This document shows positions 31,646-40,910 of a DNA stretch of 64,000 nt, piece by piece. Numbering within the stretch: the stretch's first letter is position 1; every line of letters begins with the position of its first letter. The translations under genes and the position numbers were made by a program. Source of the DNA: Streptomyces griseochromogenes (GTDB lineage Bacteria; Actinomycetota; Actinomycetes; Streptomycetales; Streptomycetaceae); contig NZ_CP016279.1 in assembly GCF_001542625.1 (NCBI RefSeq), forward strand, positions 2,976,001 to 3,040,000. Direction: 5' to 3'. The notes under the pieces are model-generated. The model saw only the letters and a list, made by a program, of their open reading frames with translations, did no database searches and had not been told where the DNA came from.

Positions 31646-32659
31646 ATGCCACTGAAGACCTACGGCGTCCTGATCGCCCGGGCCATCGGCACCCGGCGCG
31701 AGGGCGCGCAGGACAGCCCGCACTATCAGATCCACCTCACCGACGACCAGGGAACGCACTACCGCGCCGCGGTCAACGTGCTCTCCCAGCAGAAGCCCGC
31801 CGACCTGCTCTACCTGGTCGCCGACGACTTCCGGCACCCGGTGACCACCCGGCTGGAGGGCCTGTCCGGCGGCTGGAACCCGCTGCCGCCCGATCCCGGC
31901 GGACCGAACCTCGACTTCGTGCGCGGCAACCTCTTCGACCCGGCGCGCCTGCGTACGCTGCCGGCGGACGTCGCGGGCCCCGACAACGACCTCGCGGACC
32001 TCCTCGACCACTACGTGCGGCGCGCGGTGGACGACCCGGACGCACGCCTGCACCTCTTCGGCGCCCGCTTCGGCCCCGAACCGCATGTCAAGGACAAGGT
32101 GTTCGGCTTCCTGCCCGGCAACGGCGTCCACGACATCCATATGAACCAGGGCAACAGCGGGCGCTTCATCGGTGACGACGGGGTCTTCCAGGACGGCGGG
32201 CTGCTGCTGCACTTCCCCGGCGAGTCCCGCTGGGTCGGGATCTTCCTCGCCTTCCAGAGCCAGTCCTGGCACACCGACGACACCACCGGCCGCCCCCTCG
32301 ACGGCGTCGACGGCACCCGGCCCAAGCCCGGCACGCGACCCGTACGCATCGTGTCGGCGCTCGTCCACCCCACGGGCGCCGCGCCCGAGGCGGAGACCGT
32401 GACTCTCCTCAACGCCTCGCCCGAGCCGGTCGACCTGAGCGGCTGGCGCCTCGTCGACCGCGAGGTCGGGAGCGCGCGGGTATCCTCCGCGGCCCCCCTC
32501 GCGCCGGGCGCCTCTCTCGCCGTCACCCTCGCCGACGGCAGCCGGGTCGGGAACCACGGCGGCGAGATCACGCTCCTCGACCCGGCGGGCCTCAAGGTGC
32601 ACGGCGTCTCGTACACCGCCGAACAGGCCGCGCGTGAGGGCTGGTCCGTGGTGTTCTGA
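31646..32659 (+). CDS. DUF2278 family protein with lamin-tail-like domain
   Basis: The protein is 337 residues from the ATG at 31646 (MPLKTYGVLIARAIGTRREG). DUF2278 covers about 1-220, with the YGVL opening, YQIHLTDDQGTHYRAAVNVL and the acidic GNGVHDIHMNQGNSGRF motif. A C-terminal beta-sandwich (about 235-335) with VTLLNASPEPVDLSGWRLVD and GNHGGEITLLDPAGLKVHGV is like lamin-tail domains. Function is unknown. It has no signal peptide. The preceding gene is divergent. Confidence 0.85.
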   Translation: MPLKTYGVLIARAIGTRREGAQDSPHYQIHLTDDQGTHYRAAVNVLSQQKPADLLYLVADDFRHPVTTRLEGLSGGWNPLPPDPGGPNLDFVRGNLFDPARLRTLPADVAGPDNDLADLLDHYVRRAVDDPDARLHLFGARFGPEPHVKDKVFGFLPGNGVHDIHMNQGNSGRFIGDDGVFQDGGLLLHFPGESRWVGIFLAFQSQSWHTDDTTGRPLDGVDGTRPKPGTRPVRIVSALVHPTGAAPEAETVTLLNASPEPVDLSGWRLVDREVGSARVSSAAPLAPGASLAVTLADGSRVGNHGGEITLLDPAGLKVHGVSYTAEQAAREGWSVVF

Positions 32660-33117
32660 CGCACGGCGCGTCAGGGCCGGTGCACCGTCCCCGGCTCCGC
32701 CTTCCCGGGCGCCGGCGGCTGAGGGAACACTCCGACTTCGCTCCGTTCGCCTCGTGGCGGTCGAGGGTCCCGAACCGGGCCGGTGCCCCGTGCGCCGCCT
32801 CGGTGCGCACCGAGCTCGGTGCCGTGGTGTCGACCTGAGCGCAGCCGGACACCTTCAGCGCCAGGCAGGCGGCCGCCGAGGCGAGGGCGGCCGGGCGCAC
32901 CCTTCGCCCCTCTTTGCTCCCTCTTTGCCCATCTTCATGGCGGCGGGCTGCGGGGCGCCGGGTGCGTCCCGGACGGTGTCGAAGAAGGCATGCCGGAGCT
33001 GTACACAGTGCGTATAGGCGCTTCGCGAAGGGCCCTGGGACGTCCGACGGCAGGGTCGTCCCTCGTCGTAGCACCATGGAGGTGCGGGGGAAACGACCCC
33101 GGCGAGAGGACGAGCCC
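32660..33117. other. Intergenic region with a possible decayed lipoprotein gene on the minus strand
   Basis: The minus strand near 32840-32940 reads RPAALASAAACLALKVSGCA, which looks like a lipoprotein signal with a lipobox cysteine. However, the ATG-led start (MKMGKEGAKRG at 32935) is in a different frame, so a frameshifted remnant is possible. Nothing else in this 458-bp stretch looks coding. Confidence 0.4.
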
Positions 33118-33768
33118 ATGCGCTTCCGGGACCGTGCCGAGGCCGGACGGGCACTCGCCGGCCTGCTGAGCGAACTGCGTGAGCGGGGCGAACTCCCCGA
33201 CCCCCTGGTCCTGGCCCTGCCCCGCGGCGGGATCGCCGTGGCCGCGCCCGTCGCCCGGGCCCTCGACGCCCCGCTCGACGTGCTCGTCGTGCGCAAGATC
33301 GGCGCCCCGCACCACGAGGAGTTCGCCGTCGGCGCCCTCGCCGCCGACGACCCGCCCCTCTTCGACGCGGACACCCTCGAACGGCTGGGCCTGACCGAGC
33401 GGCGACTCGCCCCGGTCGTGGAGCGGGAACGGCGCGAGCTGGCCCGGCGTGAACGCCGCTACCGCGGAGACCGGCCTCCCCCGGACGTGAAGGGCCGTAC
33501 CGTGATCGTCGTGGACGACGGCCTGGCCACCGGCGCCACCGCCCGCGCCGCCCTGCGCCATGTACGGCGCAGGTCCCCGGCCCGCACCGTGCTGGCCGTC
33601 CCGGTCGGCCCTCCCGACTCCCTCGACCTGCTCGCCGGCGAGGCCGACACCGTCGTGTGCCCGTACCGGCCCGCCGCCTTCTGCGCCGTCGGCCAGTGGT
33701 ACGACGACTTCGCCCAGCTGACCGACGCCGACGTGCTCGACGTACTCGACGCGCTGCACGCCCGCTGA
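33118..33768 (+). CDS. Phosphoribosyltransferase-domain protein
   Basis: The protein is 216 residues from the ATG at 33118 (MRFRDRAEAGRALAGLLSEL). The PRPP-binding loop is VIVVDDGLATGATARAALRH at about 122-141, and RGGIAVAAPVARALDAPLDV near 38 begins the Rossmann-like half. These stand-alone PRTase-like proteins are common in actinobacteria, and the nucleobase substrate is unclear. Followed 17 bp later by the PPOX gene, so probably one operon. Confidence 0.88.
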   Translation: MRFRDRAEAGRALAGLLSELRERGELPDPLVLALPRGGIAVAAPVARALDAPLDVLVVRKIGAPHHEEFAVGALAADDPPLFDADTLERLGLTERRLAPVVERERRELARRERRYRGDRPPPDVKGRTVIVVDDGLATGATARAALRHVRRRSPARTVLAVPVGPPDSLDLLAGEADTVVCPYRPAAFCAVGQWYDDFAQLTDADVLDVLDALHAR

Positions 33769-33785
33769 GCGCCCGGGGAGCGACG

Positions 33786-34247
33786 ATGCCCGAACTCGAC
33801 GAGGAGGAGGCGCGACGCCGGTTCACCGCGGCCCGGGTGGCCCGGCTGGCCACCGTCGGCCCGGCGGGCCGCCCCCACCAGGTGCCGGTGGTCTTCGCGG
33901 CGCACACCGCCGACGGCACCGACCGGCTCGTGACCGCCGTCGACCACAAGCCCAAGACCACCACCCGCCTCGTCCGGCTCCGCAACATCGCGGCGCACCC
34001 GCCGGTCTGCCTGCTCGCGGACGCCTACGACGAGAACTGGGACCAGCTGTGGTGGGTCCGCGCCGACGGCGAGGCCCGCGTCATGCCGCCCGACGCGGCC
34101 GACCCCGCCCTACGGCACACGTACGAGACCGCCGTGGCGCTGCTGTGCGCGAAGTACCCGCAGTACCGGGACCGCCCGCCCGCCGGTCCGGTGATCACCG
34201 TCACGGTGCGGAGATGGACCGGATGGGAGGCTCGGGCGCCCGTCTGA
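33786..34247 (+). CDS. PPOX-class F420-dependent oxidoreductase-like flavin/F420 barrel
   Basis: The protein is 153 residues from the ATG at 33786. It is a split-barrel fold protein: ARVARLATVGPAGRPHQVPV (about 17-36), TAVDHKPKTTTRLVRLRNI and a closing WTGWEAR match the TIGR03668-type PPOX family. These bind F420 or flavin in a dimer interface. It is likely co-transcribed with the PRTase gene. The substrate is unknown. Confidence 0.85.
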   Translation: MPELDEEEARRRFTAARVARLATVGPAGRPHQVPVVFAAHTADGTDRLVTAVDHKPKTTTRLVRLRNIAAHPPVCLLADAYDENWDQLWWVRADGEARVMPPDAADPALRHTYETAVALLCAKYPQYRDRPPAGPVITVTVRRWTGWEARAPV

Positions 34248-34328
34248 GGCGGTGGAGACCCGCCCGTCCGTGACAACACCGTGCACACCAGTAGTACCGG
34301 AAGGCCACGCGGAGTAACCTCGGGTGCC

Positions 34329-36020
34329 ATGACGCGCACGGGGGAGCGAGCCGTCAAGTCGCGGTTACGGACGCCACCTTGGATCGCCCGCATCGAAGAG
34401 CCGGACGGGCGGGTCCTCGGTGCGGGGGTGCTGCTCGCGCCCGACCGGGTGCTCACCGCGGCCCATGTCGTCGGTCCGGGCCGGTCCTACGTCATCCACT
34501 TCGTCGGCGTTCCCGGCGTGCCCGGCGTCGCCGCCACGGCGGTCGCGGACGAGCACGTACCGCAGCGGGAGGACGCCTTCGGCGACCGCAGCGGCGATCT
34601 GGCCCTGCTGCGGCTGGCCCGGCCGCTGCCCGCCGAGCACGCCACCCGGCTCTACCGGCTCGCCTCCCCGCACGGGCCGGTGAGCATGTACGGCTTCCCG
34701 GCCGGCGACGACGGCGGCCGCTGGCACGGCGCCACCCTGGTCGCCGCCCGCGGCCGGGACAACCAGGTGCAACTGCGCCCGCAGACCCCGGACGAACGCG
34801 CCGAACCCGGCTTCAGCGGCGCGGGAGTGGTCGACCACGCCACCGACGAGGTCATCGGCATCGTCCTCAGCGTCGACGAGGGACCGGGCTCGGTCTTCAG
34901 CTACATGAGCCCCACCGAGACCATCCTGAGTCATCTGCCGCAGATCGCCGCCTGGACCGAGGGCGCCGAGGCCGTCGACCCGGCGCTGCGCACCGGCGCC
35001 ACGGATGCAGCGGGCCGGCTCGACGTGTCCTTCGCCACCGAACTCGCCTGCTGGTTCCGGGGCGAGGGCTGGCCGGTGCTCGTCACCGTCGTCCCCGCCC
35101 GCAGCGGCCGTGACTGGACCCTCACCCGTGCCATCACCCTGGCCGACCGGGAACTGCGCACCCGGCACAACACCAGCGCCTTCAGCCACGACCCGCCCGA
35201 GACCGTGCCCCCCGCCGGCGGCCACGATCTCGCCCTGGACGTCCGTGGCATGACGGTTCATCAGGTACTGGACCGGATCGCGGGACGCCTGGGCATCCGC
35301 GGCGACCCCCGGCCCGAGCAGCTGGACGCCCTGCGCGTCCCGCTCGCCGCCGTCGTGGTCGGCGTCGACCAGGCGGCCGAACCCGACGCCCTGCTGGGCC
35401 TGCTGGACCGGCTCGCCCAGCAAGGGGCCCGCCTGCTGCTGGTCTTCCGCCGCCGCGGCGGCCGCGCCGCCCACGCCGCCGAATCCTTCGTCCGGCGCCC
35501 GCTGCACGACCGCTGGGTCCAGCTCGGCCACGAACTCGACCGCATCGTGGACGAGTTGGGACCAGCACTCGACGAGCGGCGCGACCGCGTCCTGCCGGAC
35601 CCCGGAACCAGGCCCCTGCTGGAACAGGCCGAGGCCGGCGTACGACGCACCCGGATGCTGCGCGCCTGGGTCGCCCACACCCCCGAGGGCGAGCGCGAAC
35701 CCCGGCGGGCCGACCTGATGTTCACCTTCGAGGACGCCGCCGAACGCCGCCGGCAGCGTCTGGAACAGGCGCTCTCGGCCCTCGACGCCCGCACGCGCCG
35801 CCGCGAGGAACTCCTCGGCCGCGTCAGCGCCGAATGGCCGCTGTGCAGGGAACGGGCCGCGGCCCAGGGCGACCGGGTCATGGAGGCCTACCAGCTCTAC
35901 GAACGCGCCCTGGCACTGCTGCGGCAGACCCCCTGCGACGTGGACCGGGCGGAGCGCGCCGTCGACCGGTTCATCGGATTCTGCTCCGGCACGGCATCCT
36001 GGACGGAGGGCGCCCCATGA
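34329..36020 (+). CDS. Trypsin-like peptidase with large C-terminal domain, first gene of the PknG-like operon
   Basis: The protein is 563 residues from the ATG at 34329. The N-terminal serine peptidase domain (about 15-215) has His46 in VLTAAHVVGP, Asp90 in RSGDLALLRL and Ser163 in EPGFSGAGVV; the usual GNSGGP is GFSGAG. No signal peptide is present, so it should act in the cytosol. A middle region (about 230-430) has a strand-rich NTPase-like look (LDALRVPLAAVVVGVDQAAE) without a clear P-loop. The C-terminus is coiled-coil (about 465-520). It overlaps the kinase gene by 4 bp (ATGA). Peptidases of this sort occur in effector-associated conflict systems; cleaving an operon partner is a guess. 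Confidence 0.85.
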   Translation: MTRTGERAVKSRLRTPPWIARIEEPDGRVLGAGVLLAPDRVLTAAHVVGPGRSYVIHFVGVPGVPGVAATAVADEHVPQREDAFGDRSGDLALLRLARPLPAEHATRLYRLASPHGPVSMYGFPAGDDGGRWHGATLVAARGRDNQVQLRPQTPDERAEPGFSGAGVVDHATDEVIGIVLSVDEGPGSVFSYMSPTETILSHLPQIAAWTEGAEAVDPALRTGATDAAGRLDVSFATELACWFRGEGWPVLVTVVPARSGRDWTLTRAITLADRELRTRHNTSAFSHDPPETVPPAGGHDLALDVRGMTVHQVLDRIAGRLGIRGDPRPEQLDALRVPLAAVVVGVDQAAEPDALLGLLDRLAQQGARLLLVFRRRGGRAAHAAESFVRRPLHDRWVQLGHELDRIVDELGPALDERRDRVLPDPGTRPLLEQAEAGVRRTRMLRAWVAHTPEGEREPRRADLMFTFEDAAERRRQRLEQALSALDARTRRREELLGRVSAEWPLCRERAAAQGDRVMEAYQLYERALALLRQTPCDVDRAERAVDRFIGFCSGTASWTEGAP

Positions 36021-38265
36021 CCTCGTGCATCCGGCCCGGCTGCGCGGGCCGCATCATGGGCACCGGCTACTGCGACACCTGCGGACACCGGCACCAGGAA
36101 CCGCGGACCGAGCCGCCGTCCGCACCGCCCGGCCCCGGCGCGGAGGAGCCGCCCGGCCCGCAGCCCACCCACGCCGTCGCCGGCGTCGGCGAACTCGACC
36201 AGCACGGACTGGTCCGGCTGCCCGACGTCCCGGTCCCCGAGGACGGGCTCGTCGAGGACCCCAGGCCGCCCACCGGCGGCCGCCGCTGCGGCGCGCTCGG
36301 CTGCACCATGACCATCGGCGTCGGCTACGGCGGACAGCCCGCCCGGGCCACCGGCCGCTGCCCGCGCTGCGGCACCCCCTACTCGTTCCTGCCCCAGCTG
36401 AACCAGGGCGACGTGGTCGCCGGCCACTACCACGTCCTCGGCTGTCTGGCCCGCGGCGGCCTCGGCTGGATCCACCTCGCCGAGGACACCCGCGCCGACG
36501 GCTACCGCGTCGTCCTCAAAGGGCTGATCAACGTCCACGACGCGCTCGCCCGCCGCAACGCCGTCGAGGAACGCCACTCGCTCACCGACCTGCACCACCC
36601 CGACATCGTCCGCATCATCACCTACGCCGAGCACGAGGTCAGTGGCAGCTCGCCCACCGGCTACCTGGTCATGGACTACATCGGCGGCCGCTCCCTGCAG
36701 CGGCTCTTCGCCGCCGAGGACACCGAACGGATCTTCCACGGCCGCCCCCGTCTCGACCACGTCCTCACCTACGGCTGCAAGATCCTCGGCGCCCTGCAGT
36801 ACATGCACGAACGCGGGCTGCTCTACTGCGACATGAAGCCCGACAACGTCATCCACTTCGGACGGGCCGTCAAGGTCATCGACCTCGGCGCGGTCCGCGC
36901 GATCGGCGACCGCGCCTCCGCCTACGTGTACACCGCGGTCTACGCCCCGCCCAAGGAGGAGATCGACCGTCGCGGCTGGCACGTCGACAGCGACCTCTAC
37001 ACCGTGGGCAGGACCTTGCAGGACCTGTACGAGGCCACCGAGCCGCCCCGGGGCCTCGCCTCCGACTCCTTCCGCCGCCTGATCGACCGCGCCACCCACG
37101 CCGAGCCCCGCGCCCGGTTCCGCTCGGCCGCCGAGATGTCCCGTCAACTGTGGGAAGTGCTGCGCGAGTTCCGCTCGCTGCAGTTCGGCGAGCAGCTGCC
37201 CGAGAGCTCCACCCGGTTCCGTGCCACCGACGCCAGTCTCGACGCCGGGCTCGGCGCGATCCCCTCCCTGGACCACTGGACCGGCCGGCCCGGGGAACAC
37301 CCCGCCGCCCTCGACGTCTCCCCGCCCCGGCCGCCGAGGTCGCCGGCGTCCTGCCGGAGCCGGTTCCCGACCCCGACGACGGCGCCGCCCTGCTGCTGGA
37401 CACCTTCCCGCCCGACGCGCCCGACCGGGTCGCCCGGCAGTGGCCCCGCGAATCCCGCCTCGGCACCCCCGAGACCGCGCTGTGGCTGTGCCGCGCCCAC
37501 CTCAGAAGAGGCGAGCAGGACGAGGCCCGGAGCTGGCTGGCCGAGGCCGCCACCCAGCTCGGCGAACGCGCCGCCGCCTACGACTGGCGCATCGCCTGGC
37601 ACCGCGGCGTCCTGCATCTGAGCCGGGCCGAGGTACGGGAGGCCGGCCACTGCTTCGAGGCCGTCTACCGGGCGCTGCCCGGCGAGTACGTGCCCAAGCT
37701 CGCCCTCGGCTACTGCGCCGAACACGGCGGCGACCAGCGCACGCGGCGCGCCATGCGGTTCTACGAGGCCGTCTGGGCCCGGGACTTCGCCCACACCGCC
37801 GCCGCGTTCGGCCTGGCCCGCGGCCACCTCCTGGCCGGCGACCGGGACGCGGCCGTACGCGTCCTCGACGACGTCCCCTCCACCTCCCGGCACTACGACG
37901 CCGCCCGGATCGCGGCCGTGCGGGTTCGGGCCGGCATCCTGCACGGCCTCGCCCCGTCGGCGGACGATCTGCGGGACGCGGACCGGCGGCTGCCCGAGCT
38001 GCGCCTGGACGGCGGCGCCGCCGACGGCGAATCACGGGCCCGGCTGGTCGCCGAGGTTCGCGAGAACATCCTGCGCTGCCGTCCCGAGGACGGCTGGGGA
38101 TCCGGGTTCCCCGCCGGTGACCTGCTCGGCTCCGGCGCCGAGGGCACGCTGCGCGCGCTGCTGGAGCAGTCCTTCCGGCACCTGGCGGCGCAGGCGCGCA
38201 CCGCGGGCGAACACGGCCGGCTGCTCGACCTGGCGCACGCCGTGCGGCCGATGACCACGTTCTGA
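36017..38265 (+). pseudogene. pknG-like: PknG-type serine/threonine protein kinase with TPR tail, frameshifted
   Basis: From the ATG at 36017 the kinase reads to about residue 433, and the remainder continues in the -1 frame to 38265. The order is that of mycobacterial PknG. Zinc/rubredoxin-like pairs come first (CIRPGC and CDTC, then CGALGC and CPRC at about 91-118). The kinase follows, with Gly-rich CLARGGLGWIHLAEDT, Lys168 in RVVLKGL, YCDMKPDNVI (Asp272) and VIDLGAVR (DLG for DFG). A C-terminal TPR domain (ETALWLCRAHLRRGEQDEAR onward) completes it. The frame break falls between about 37300 and 37335 in a C/G-rich run, as if one base were lost. It may be a sequencing error, since both halves are otherwise well kept. 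Confidence 0.85.
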
Positions 38266-38313
38266 GCACGCGCGACACACAACCGCCCACAGGGAAGCGA
38301 GGGGGACGCGGCC

Positions 38314-39861
38314 ATGAGCGTGCCCGAGCACGCGGAGAACGCCCAGAACGCCGGGGGCAGCGTCGAGGTGACGCTCGCCGTCGGCCAGCAGAAGGAACTG
38401 CCCGTCCTGCCCGCCGCGGCCGGGCGGCCGCCCGACCGCGAGATGCACGCCATCCTGGAGATCGGGGTCACCAGTGGCGGCACCCCGGGGATCGCCTCCG
38501 GGCCCGCCCGCGGGTCCCGACCCGTCCTCGCCGAGGTGCTGATCGTCGACACCTCCCGTTCCATGCTCCACCCGGCCGCCAAACTGCACGCCGCGAAGGA
38601 CGCCACGGCCGCCGCGATCCGGCTGCTGCCCGAGGGAACCGCCTTCGCCGTGCTCTCCGGCCGGTTCGACGCCACCGTGGTCCACCCCGGGGCGGGTCTG
38701 GCCGTGATGTCCGTCGCGGAGTCCGCCGAACGTGAGGCCGCCGAGCGCGCCGTACGCATCCTGGAGGCGGACGGCGGCACCGCCATCGGCACCTGGCTCG
38801 ATCTGGCCCGGCGGCTGCTCAAACAGCAGTCCGCGCCGATCAAGCACGTCCTGCTGCTCACCGACGGGCGCAACGAGCACGACGACCGGAGCCCCAGCCG
38901 GCTGGACACCGTGCTCGACGCCTGCGAGGGACGGTTCGTCTGCGACGCCTGGGGGATCGGCGACGACTGGGACGCCGACCTCCTGCTGACCATCACCCGG
39001 CGGCTGCACGGCCGGGCGGGCGCGGTCCGCCACGAGTCCGAACTGCCCGCCGTGTACGAGGAGTTGATGAACGGACTGCTGGGCACGGCCGTACCTGAGC
39101 TGCGCATCAGGCTCACCCCGACCCCCGGCACGGTGATCCGCCAGGTCAAGCAGGTGGTGCCGAACGAACAGGAACTCCTCGCCACCGGAGCCGAGTTCGG
39201 TGAACGCGGCGTCGAGTACGTCACCCGGGCCTGGGGCGAGGAGAGCCGGCACTTCCAGGTCGTCCTGACCGCCGACCCGACCGAACGCGAGATCGGCGAG
39301 GACCTCCAGCTCGCCGCGGTGGACGTGGTCGTACCCGACTTCGGGCGCACGGTACGGCTGCCCGCGCCGCGGCCGATCCTGGTCCGCTGGACCGACGACC
39401 CGCGCGACGCCTCCCGGCAGCATCCCGGGGTCCGCCGCCACGAGCTGTACCGGCAGGCGAGCGCCGCAGCGGTCCGGGCCCACCGGGCCTGGCTGCGCGG
39501 CGCGGAGGGCCGGGCGACGGCGGACCGGGAACTCGCCCGGGCGCTGGCACTGGCCGTGGAACTGGGCGATGCCCCCCTGCTGCACGAACTGCGCCGGATC
39601 GAGGCCGCACCGGGTACCGGCCGGGTCCGCGACGGTCTCAGGGACGTCGACTGGCAGCATCTGATCCTCTCCACCGCCATGACCACACCACCGCGGCAGC
39701 CGGACGCCGGTCCACCCCCCGCCGGCCCGCCCGAAGCGCATCCACCGGCCGCGCCCGGACCTGACGAACTCATCGAGTGCCCGGGCTGCCGATGGATCGG
39801 CCCGGCGGACTCCGTGTACTGCGGCGGCGACTGCGGGCGCCTTCTGAAGGGGGCCCGATGA
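38314..39861 (+). CDS. vWA-domain protein with C-terminal zinc ribbon
   Basis: The protein is 515 residues. A von Willebrand A domain (about 70-250) carries an intact MIDAS: DTSRS (Asp79, Ser81, Ser83), the GGTAIGTWL threonine and a late DGRNEHDD. A beta-rich middle follows, then a helical segment, a Pro-rich linker and a final zinc ribbon CPGCRWIGPADSVYCGGDCG. It is cytosolic. It ends in an ATGA overlap with the membrane gene, so the operon is tightly coupled. vWA proteins often mediate metal-dependent assembly with AAA+ or kinase partners. Confidence 0.9.
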   Translation: MSVPEHAENAQNAGGSVEVTLAVGQQKELPVLPAAAGRPPDREMHAILEIGVTSGGTPGIASGPARGSRPVLAEVLIVDTSRSMLHPAAKLHAAKDATAAAIRLLPEGTAFAVLSGRFDATVVHPGAGLAVMSVAESAEREAAERAVRILEADGGTAIGTWLDLARRLLKQQSAPIKHVLLLTDGRNEHDDRSPSRLDTVLDACEGRFVCDAWGIGDDWDADLLLTITRRLHGRAGAVRHESELPAVYEELMNGLLGTAVPELRIRLTPTPGTVIRQVKQVVPNEQELLATGAEFGERGVEYVTRAWGEESRHFQVVLTADPTEREIGEDLQLAAVDVVVPDFGRTVRLPAPRPILVRWTDDPRDASRQHPGVRRHELYRQASAAAVRAHRAWLRGAEGRATADRELARALALAVELGDAPLLHELRRIEAAPGTGRVRDGLRDVDWQHLILSTAMTTPPRQPDAGPPPAGPPEAHPPAAPGPDELIECPGCRWIGPADSVYCGGDCGRLLKGAR

Positions 39862-40910
39862 GCGGCGGCACGGGTACGGGAGGCCGGGTGCGTCCGCGGA
39901 CGGCCACCGCCGTCCGCCCCGCCTTCGGCCCCCGCGCCCCAGCCCCCCTGCCCCGCCTGCTCGGCCGCCTCCTGGGGGCCGGGCCGCGCCCGCCGGACGG
40001 CGCCAGTACGACCGCCCACGACCTCGCCGTGTGCCGCCGGCTGCTGCTGGCCCTGTCGGCCCTGCTGACCCTGTCCCTGTTCCTCTCCTACGAGGGCGTG
40101 CACGGCGACGCGAACCCGCTGCGCACCTCCAGCGCCCCCGCCGTCCTCGCCATCGACACCGCGCTGTACGCGCTCGACCAGGCGCAGGCGGACGCGACCG
40201 CGACACCGCCGTCCCCCAGCGAGTTCCAGAAGCAGATCTCGGTGGCGGCGCAGAGCCTGTCCCGGGCCGCCGCGGGCGACGTGGGCGGGCCCGCGGGCCG
40301 ACAGGCCGTGCAGACCGTCTCCGGACTGATCGCCGGGTACACCGGCATGATCCAGAAAGCCCAGGCGGAGCCCGAGACAAGCGTGCTGCGGGAGGCCTAC
40401 CTCAGCTACGCGACCAGCATGCTGAAGGCCGGCGACTCCGGCATCGAGGCCCGGCTGACCGAGCTGCAGCGCGGACAACTGGCGGCGGTCGGACGGCAGA
40501 CCTCCTTCGGGCCGCTGCTCTGGTTCGGCTGGAGCGTGGCCGCGCTGTTCCTCGTGGCGCTCGGCGCGGCCCTGGTGGAGACGCAGCTTTTCCTGCGCCG
40601 CCGGCTGCGGCGCAGGTACAACCGCCAACTCATCGCCACGGGCGTCCTGTCGGCCACCGGGTTCGGGGCCCTGCTGCTGTTCACGGTGTGGACCCACCAG
40701 GGCATGGCGGACACCCGCGCCCTGCTCGACGGCGCGCCGACCGGCTCGGACATTCCCGACGCGGGGCGGCACACCGCCTCGTATCTCGCGCACACCGGCT
40801 TCCGCGCGGCGGCCTCGGTGTGGATCGTGATAGGAGGTGTCGTGCTCATGGTGCTGACCGAGACGGGGCTCAGGCCGCACATCAACGACTACCGGTTCAG
40901 GCCCCGGTGA
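39858..40910 (+). CDS. Four-TM membrane protein resembling GlnX
   Basis: The protein is 350 residues from the ATG at 39858, overlapping the vWA stop. After a basic cytosolic leader, TM1 is about 60-80. A large extracytoplasmic helical domain follows (about 82-215). Three more TMs are at about 220-245, 260-280 and 305-325. This is the layout of GlnX, the four-TM receptor that links the solute-binding protein GlnH to cytosolic PknG. The helical sensor has the features of a four-helix ligand or partner-binding bundle. Assignment is from topology and gene order, not clear sequence identity. Confidence 0.8.
   Translation: MSGGTGTGGRVRPRTATAVRPAFGPRAPAPLPRLLGRLLGAGPRPPDGASTTAHDLAVCRRLLLALSALLTLSLFLSYEGVHGDANPLRTSSAPAVLAIDTALYALDQAQADATATPPSPSEFQKQISVAAQSLSRAAAGDVGGPAGRQAVQTVSGLIAGYTGMIQKAQAEPETSVLREAYLSYATSMLKAGDSGIEARLTELQRGQLAAVGRQTSFGPLLWFGWSVAALFLVALGAALVETQLFLRRRLRRRYNRQLIATGVLSATGFGALLLFTVWTHQGMADTRALLDGAPTGSDIPDAGRHTASYLAHTGFRAAASVWIVIGGVVLMVLTETGLRPHINDYRFRPR

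Noticed and set aside
32592..33374. Minus-strand protein covering the 32.7-33.1 kb gap
   Set aside because: Only a short lipoprotein-like signal is plausible. The rest is antisense to the PRTase gene, so it is recorded only as a possible remnant.
37300..37335. Programmed -1 frameshift in the PknG-like gene
   Set aside because: The run lacks a convincing slippery heptamer with a downstream pseudoknot, so a missing base or mutation is simpler. Kept as an open point in the findings.
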